DNA from: Burkholderiaceae bacterium | GTDB taxonomy: Bacteria > Pseudomonadota > Gammaproteobacteria > Burkholderiales > Burkholderiaceae_C | Direction: 5' to 3' | Assembly (NCBI GenBank): GCA_023268425.1 | Contig: JALRFN010000040.1 | Location: forward strand, 1 to 15,810 | Length of the DNA stretch: 15,810 nucleotides | In this document: positions 14,457 to 15,810 of the stretch, in pieces | Layout: each line of letters opens with the position of its first letter | Position numbering within the stretch: position 1 is the stretch's first letter | Position numbers and translations under genes: made by a program | The notes under the pieces: model-generated | Databases searched by the model: none | What the model was told of the DNA's origin: nothing | The model's input: only the letters and a program-made list of their open reading frames with translations

Positions 14457-14477
14457 CACGGCCACACGGTGGCCGTG
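14457..14477. other. Perfect 9-bp hairpin between the DUF2946 and PCu(A)C genes
   Basis: CACGGCCAC and GTGGCCGTG are exact inverted copies separated by the three bases ACG. The element begins 20 bases after the DUF2946 stop and ends 29 bases before the PCu(A)C ATG. No T-run follows on the plus strand, so it is not a standard intrinsic terminator. It could be an mRNA-stabilising or attenuating structure in the leader of the chaperone. Confidence 0.7.
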
Positions 14478-14506
14478 TCGATTGACGTGAACGGAATGAG
14501 AAGCAA

Positions 14507-14998
14507 ATGAAAGCAAAAAATTGGGCCCTTGGCCTGTTGTTGGGGGCTGCCCTGGGGATTGCCTCCGCGCAAGATGTGAAAATTGACGGTGCTTGGGTGC
14601 GCGCTACAGTGGCTGGCCAAAAGGCCACGGGGGCATTCATGACCATCACTGCCGACCAAGACATGACTTTGGTTGGCGTGTCCACGCCGGTCGCGGGTGT
14701 GTCGCAGGTGCACGAAATGGTCATGAGCAATGACGTCATGCGCATGTCGGAAGTGAAAGGCGGATTGCCGCTGCCCGCTGGTCAAGCGGTCACGCTCAAA
14801 CCTGGTGGCTACCACCTGATGTTCATGGACCTGAAACAAGCCGTGAAAGAGGGCGAGTCGATCGATGTGACCTTGACGTTGCGGGACGCGCAGGGCAAAA
14901 GCCGCCAGCAGGTCTTGCGCGTGCCGGCCAAGCCCTTGGTCATGCAACCGAAATCAGGCATGCATGGCGACATGAAGGGTCATCAACACGGCAGTTGA
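14507..14998 (+). CDS. Periplasmic copper chaperone PCu(A)C
   Basis: A 163-residue PCu(A)C protein (DUF461 fold), which carries Cu(I) in the periplasm and helps metallate the CuA or CuB centre of haem-copper oxidases. A signal peptide runs to about residue 21 (KAKNWALG, a Leu/Ala-rich core, ASA-QD cleavage). The copper site is H69-x10-M80-x22-H103-x-M105, the family H...M...HxM pattern (VHEMVM, MRMSE, GYHLMF). The C-terminal tail from about residue 150 is rich in His, Met and Gly (SGMHGDMKGHQHGS) and may bind extra copper. A purine-rich GAGAAG lies just upstream of the ATG. It probably forms a unit with the DUF2946 gene. Its usual partner SCO1/SenC is not in the window. Confidence 0.93.
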   Translation: MKAKNWALGLLLGAALGIASAQDVKIDGAWVRATVAGQKATGAFMTITADQDMTLVGVSTPVAGVSQVHEMVMSNDVMRMSEVKGGLPLPAGQAVTLKPGGYHLMFMDLKQAVKEGESIDVTLTLRDAQGKSRQQVLRVPAKPLVMQPKSGMHGDMKGHQHGS

Positions 14999-15028
14999 TG
15001 CGCGCTTGCCGCCGATGACCTCATGAAA

Positions 15029-15058
15029 AAGCCGCTGTGCACGGGGTGCCAGCGGCTT
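15029..15058 (-). terminator. Intrinsic terminator of the hemerythrin gene
   Basis: AAGCCGCTG and CAGCGGCTT form a 9-bp stem, with an inner GCAC/GTGC stem extending it. On the minus strand the hairpin is followed by a run of five T (shared in part with the stem), and it starts about 20 bases past the stop at 15079. On the plus strand it lacks a T-run but could still attenuate read-through from the PCu(A)C gene. Confidence 0.85.
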
Positions 15059-15078
15059 GAGGATTCAAGCCAAGCGAC

Positions 15079-15639
15079 TCACACGTAGTACAGCGTGTTG
15101 ACCTTCGCGTGGCGCATGTGTAGCGACAAGCCCAGCGCCGCCATGCTGCTGTCTTGGCGACCCAAAACCTCTTTGGCCAAAGGCAGGTAAACGGTTTCCT
15201 CGTAGTGGGCGTGGTCGTTGTAGCGCTGAATCAAGGCGTTCAGGTCATCGAGATTGAGCGTGCTGTCTTTGCCGTGGGCCACTTTCTTCAGTCCTGGCTC
15301 CAGACTTTCCCAAAGCCTCTCCAGTGCACGGTGTTGCTGGGTCAATTCGCGGGCAATTTGATGCACACGGTCTCGCTCTTGGCCGGCCTGTGCGCTGCGC
15401 TCGACGATGGGGAAAAGGTCTTGTTCCTCCTCCGAGTGGTGGGTGTAAATGACCTTGTTGAAAAAATCCAAAGCATCCGCCGCGTTTTTGCGCGCCTGCT
15501 CGGCTGGAGCCAGCAAGGCGGGCAGGGCCGCAAGCTGGTTCAAGTGCGCCACGATGCCGGTGTGGCAGTCTTGAAATTCGGAAACGGGGGTGTCGTCGGT
15601 CATGTTGAAGCCCATGGATTGGAACAATGGCTTCATCAT
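15079..15639 (-). CDS. Hemerythrin HHE-domain protein
   Basis: Up to 186 residues, forming a four-helix hemerythrin-like domain with a probable di-iron site. Ligand-bearing segments are DCHTGIVAHLNQL (H26), YTHHSEEEQDLFPIVE (H67/H68, E71/E72), QQHRALERLWESL and NDHAHYEETVYLPLA. These repeat the H...HxxxE pattern of the family. Members bind O2 or NO, or repair iron-sulfur centres after nitrosative stress. The start is uncertain. ATG codons occur at 15639, 15636, 15615 and 15603, none with a clear Shine-Dalgarno. If the promoter upstream is as predicted, transcription begins near 15628 and the real start is 15615 or 15603 (MTDDTPVSEFQ). It ends with a good terminator. A perfect FNR-like box lies upstream, so anaerobic or NO control is inferred. 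Confidence 0.88.
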   Translation of the reverse strand: MMKPLFQSMGFNMTDDTPVSEFQDCHTGIVAHLNQLAALPALLAPAEQARKNAADALDFFNKVIYTHHSEEEQDLFPIVERSAQAGQERDRVHQIARELTQQHRALERLWESLEPGLKKVAHGKDSTLNLDDLNALIQRYNDHAHYEETVYLPLAKEVLGRQDSSMAALGLSLHMRHAKVNTLYYV

Positions 15640-15662
15640 CGGCGCGGCACCGGGTACTGTCG

Positions 15663-15676
15663 TTGACAGAGGTCAA
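15663..15676 (-). promoter_or_regulatory. FNR/FixK/DNR-type binding site upstream of the hemerythrin gene
   Basis: TTGAC-N4-GTCAA is a perfect palindrome (and GTTGAC/GTCAAC extends it by one pair, 15662-15677). It matches the TTGA-N6-TCAA core bound by FNR-family regulators with an E-x-x-S-R helix. On the minus strand, 22 bases separate it from GATGAT (15640-15635), a plausible -10. A start near 15628 would put the box at -41.5, as in class II FNR promoters. Confidence 0.6.
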
Positions 15677-15691
15677 CAAAGCCTCGCTGCT

Positions 15692-15766
15692 TGGCGCCTC
15701 CGACAGGAATCGAACCTGTATCTAGCGCTTAGGAGGCGCTCGTTCTATCCGTTGAACTACGGCGGC
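15692..15766 (-). tRNA. tRNA-Arg (anticodon CCT)
   Basis: A 75-base cloverleaf with encoded CCA. The D stem is GTTC/GAAC, and the anticodon stem AGCGC/GCGCT encloses the loop CTCCTAA with anticodon CCT, which reads AGG. The T arm is ACAGG-TTCGATT-CCTGT. The acceptor is GCCGCCG/CGGAGGC with a G4-A69 mismatch as its only non-pair, and discriminator G73. It lies upstream of the hemerythrin gene on the same strand. No hairpin terminator follows it, so read-through into that gene is possible. Confidence 0.93.
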
Positions 15767-15810
15767 AAGGAGAGTGGCAAGAGGCCAGGCTACAACTGCG
15801 ATTCAGAGGT

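Noticed and set aside
13892..14947. A 351-codon minus-strand open frame spanning the GST promoter, DUF2946 and PCu(A)C
   Set aside because: It crosses three well-supported genes and a hairpin, and its translation is His/Arg-rich without motifs.
1..15810. CRISPR arrays, insertion sequences, integrases, attachment sites or phage genes
   Set aside because: I saw no spaced direct repeats, transposase or integrase motifs, or terminal inverted repeats. The single tRNA gene shows no duplicated 3' end within the window.

Overview
The window looks like ordinary chromosome from a betaproteobacterium, most likely Burkholderiales/Comamonadaceae. The evidence is high G+C, heavy use of TTG/CTG leucine codons, the algH-ruvX-pyrR-pyrB-pyrC'-plsC gene order, and protein families typical of that group (DUF3422, DUF2946, PCu(A)C, a FNR-like regulator with an N-terminal CxxC). 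This placement comes from gene content and recalled family resemblance, not a search. I see no insertion sequence, phage gene, CRISPR array or rRNA. Coding density is very high. No gene-free stretch exceeds about 130 bp; the largest gaps are 6051-6180, 5014-5123 and 13986-14086.

Layout. (1) 1-4143, plus strand: the 3' end of a TatD-type hydrolase (its first ~130 bases look frameshifted), a spermidine-synthase-like methyltransferase-fold protein, a DUF3422 membrane protein, a FNR/CRP regulator and an EamA transporter, tightly packed. (2) 4150-6050, minus strand: a YpfJ-type zinc metallopeptidase and a second EamA transporter. (3) 6181-7170, plus: a quinone oxidoreductase. (4) 7192-8712, minus: a class I CPD photolyase. 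(5) 8752-13324, plus: a six-gene operon with overlapping or nearly overlapping ends, algH-ruvX-pyrR-pyrB-pyrC'-plsC. (6) 13338-13985, minus: a glutathione S-transferase. (7) 14087-14998, plus: a copper-linked pair, a DUF2946 protein and a periplasmic PCu(A)C copper chaperone. (8) 15079-15639, minus: a hemerythrin-domain protein with a clear terminator. (9) 15692-15766, minus: tRNA-Arg(CCT).

How the genes fit together. The pyrBC' pair should form a class of aspartate transcarbamoylase in which the dihydroorotase-like subunit is structural, not catalytic; the metal-binding residues are visibly lost here. The FNR-like regulator has cysteines at positions 20, 23 and 121, matching three of the four cluster ligands of E. 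coli FNR, but lacks the fourth (Cys29). It keeps the E-x-x-S-R recognition helix expected to read TTGA half-sites. A perfect TTGAC-N4-GTCAA box lies upstream of the hemerythrin gene, and a weaker TTGAT-N4-CTCAT box lies upstream of the DUF2946/PCu(A)C pair. Both sit exactly 22 bases before a plausible -10 element, the class II FNR geometry. A small oxygen/redox/NO-responsive circuit covering hemerythrin and copper delivery to oxidases is therefore the most interesting inference, though it remains untested. No wholly new system is evident.
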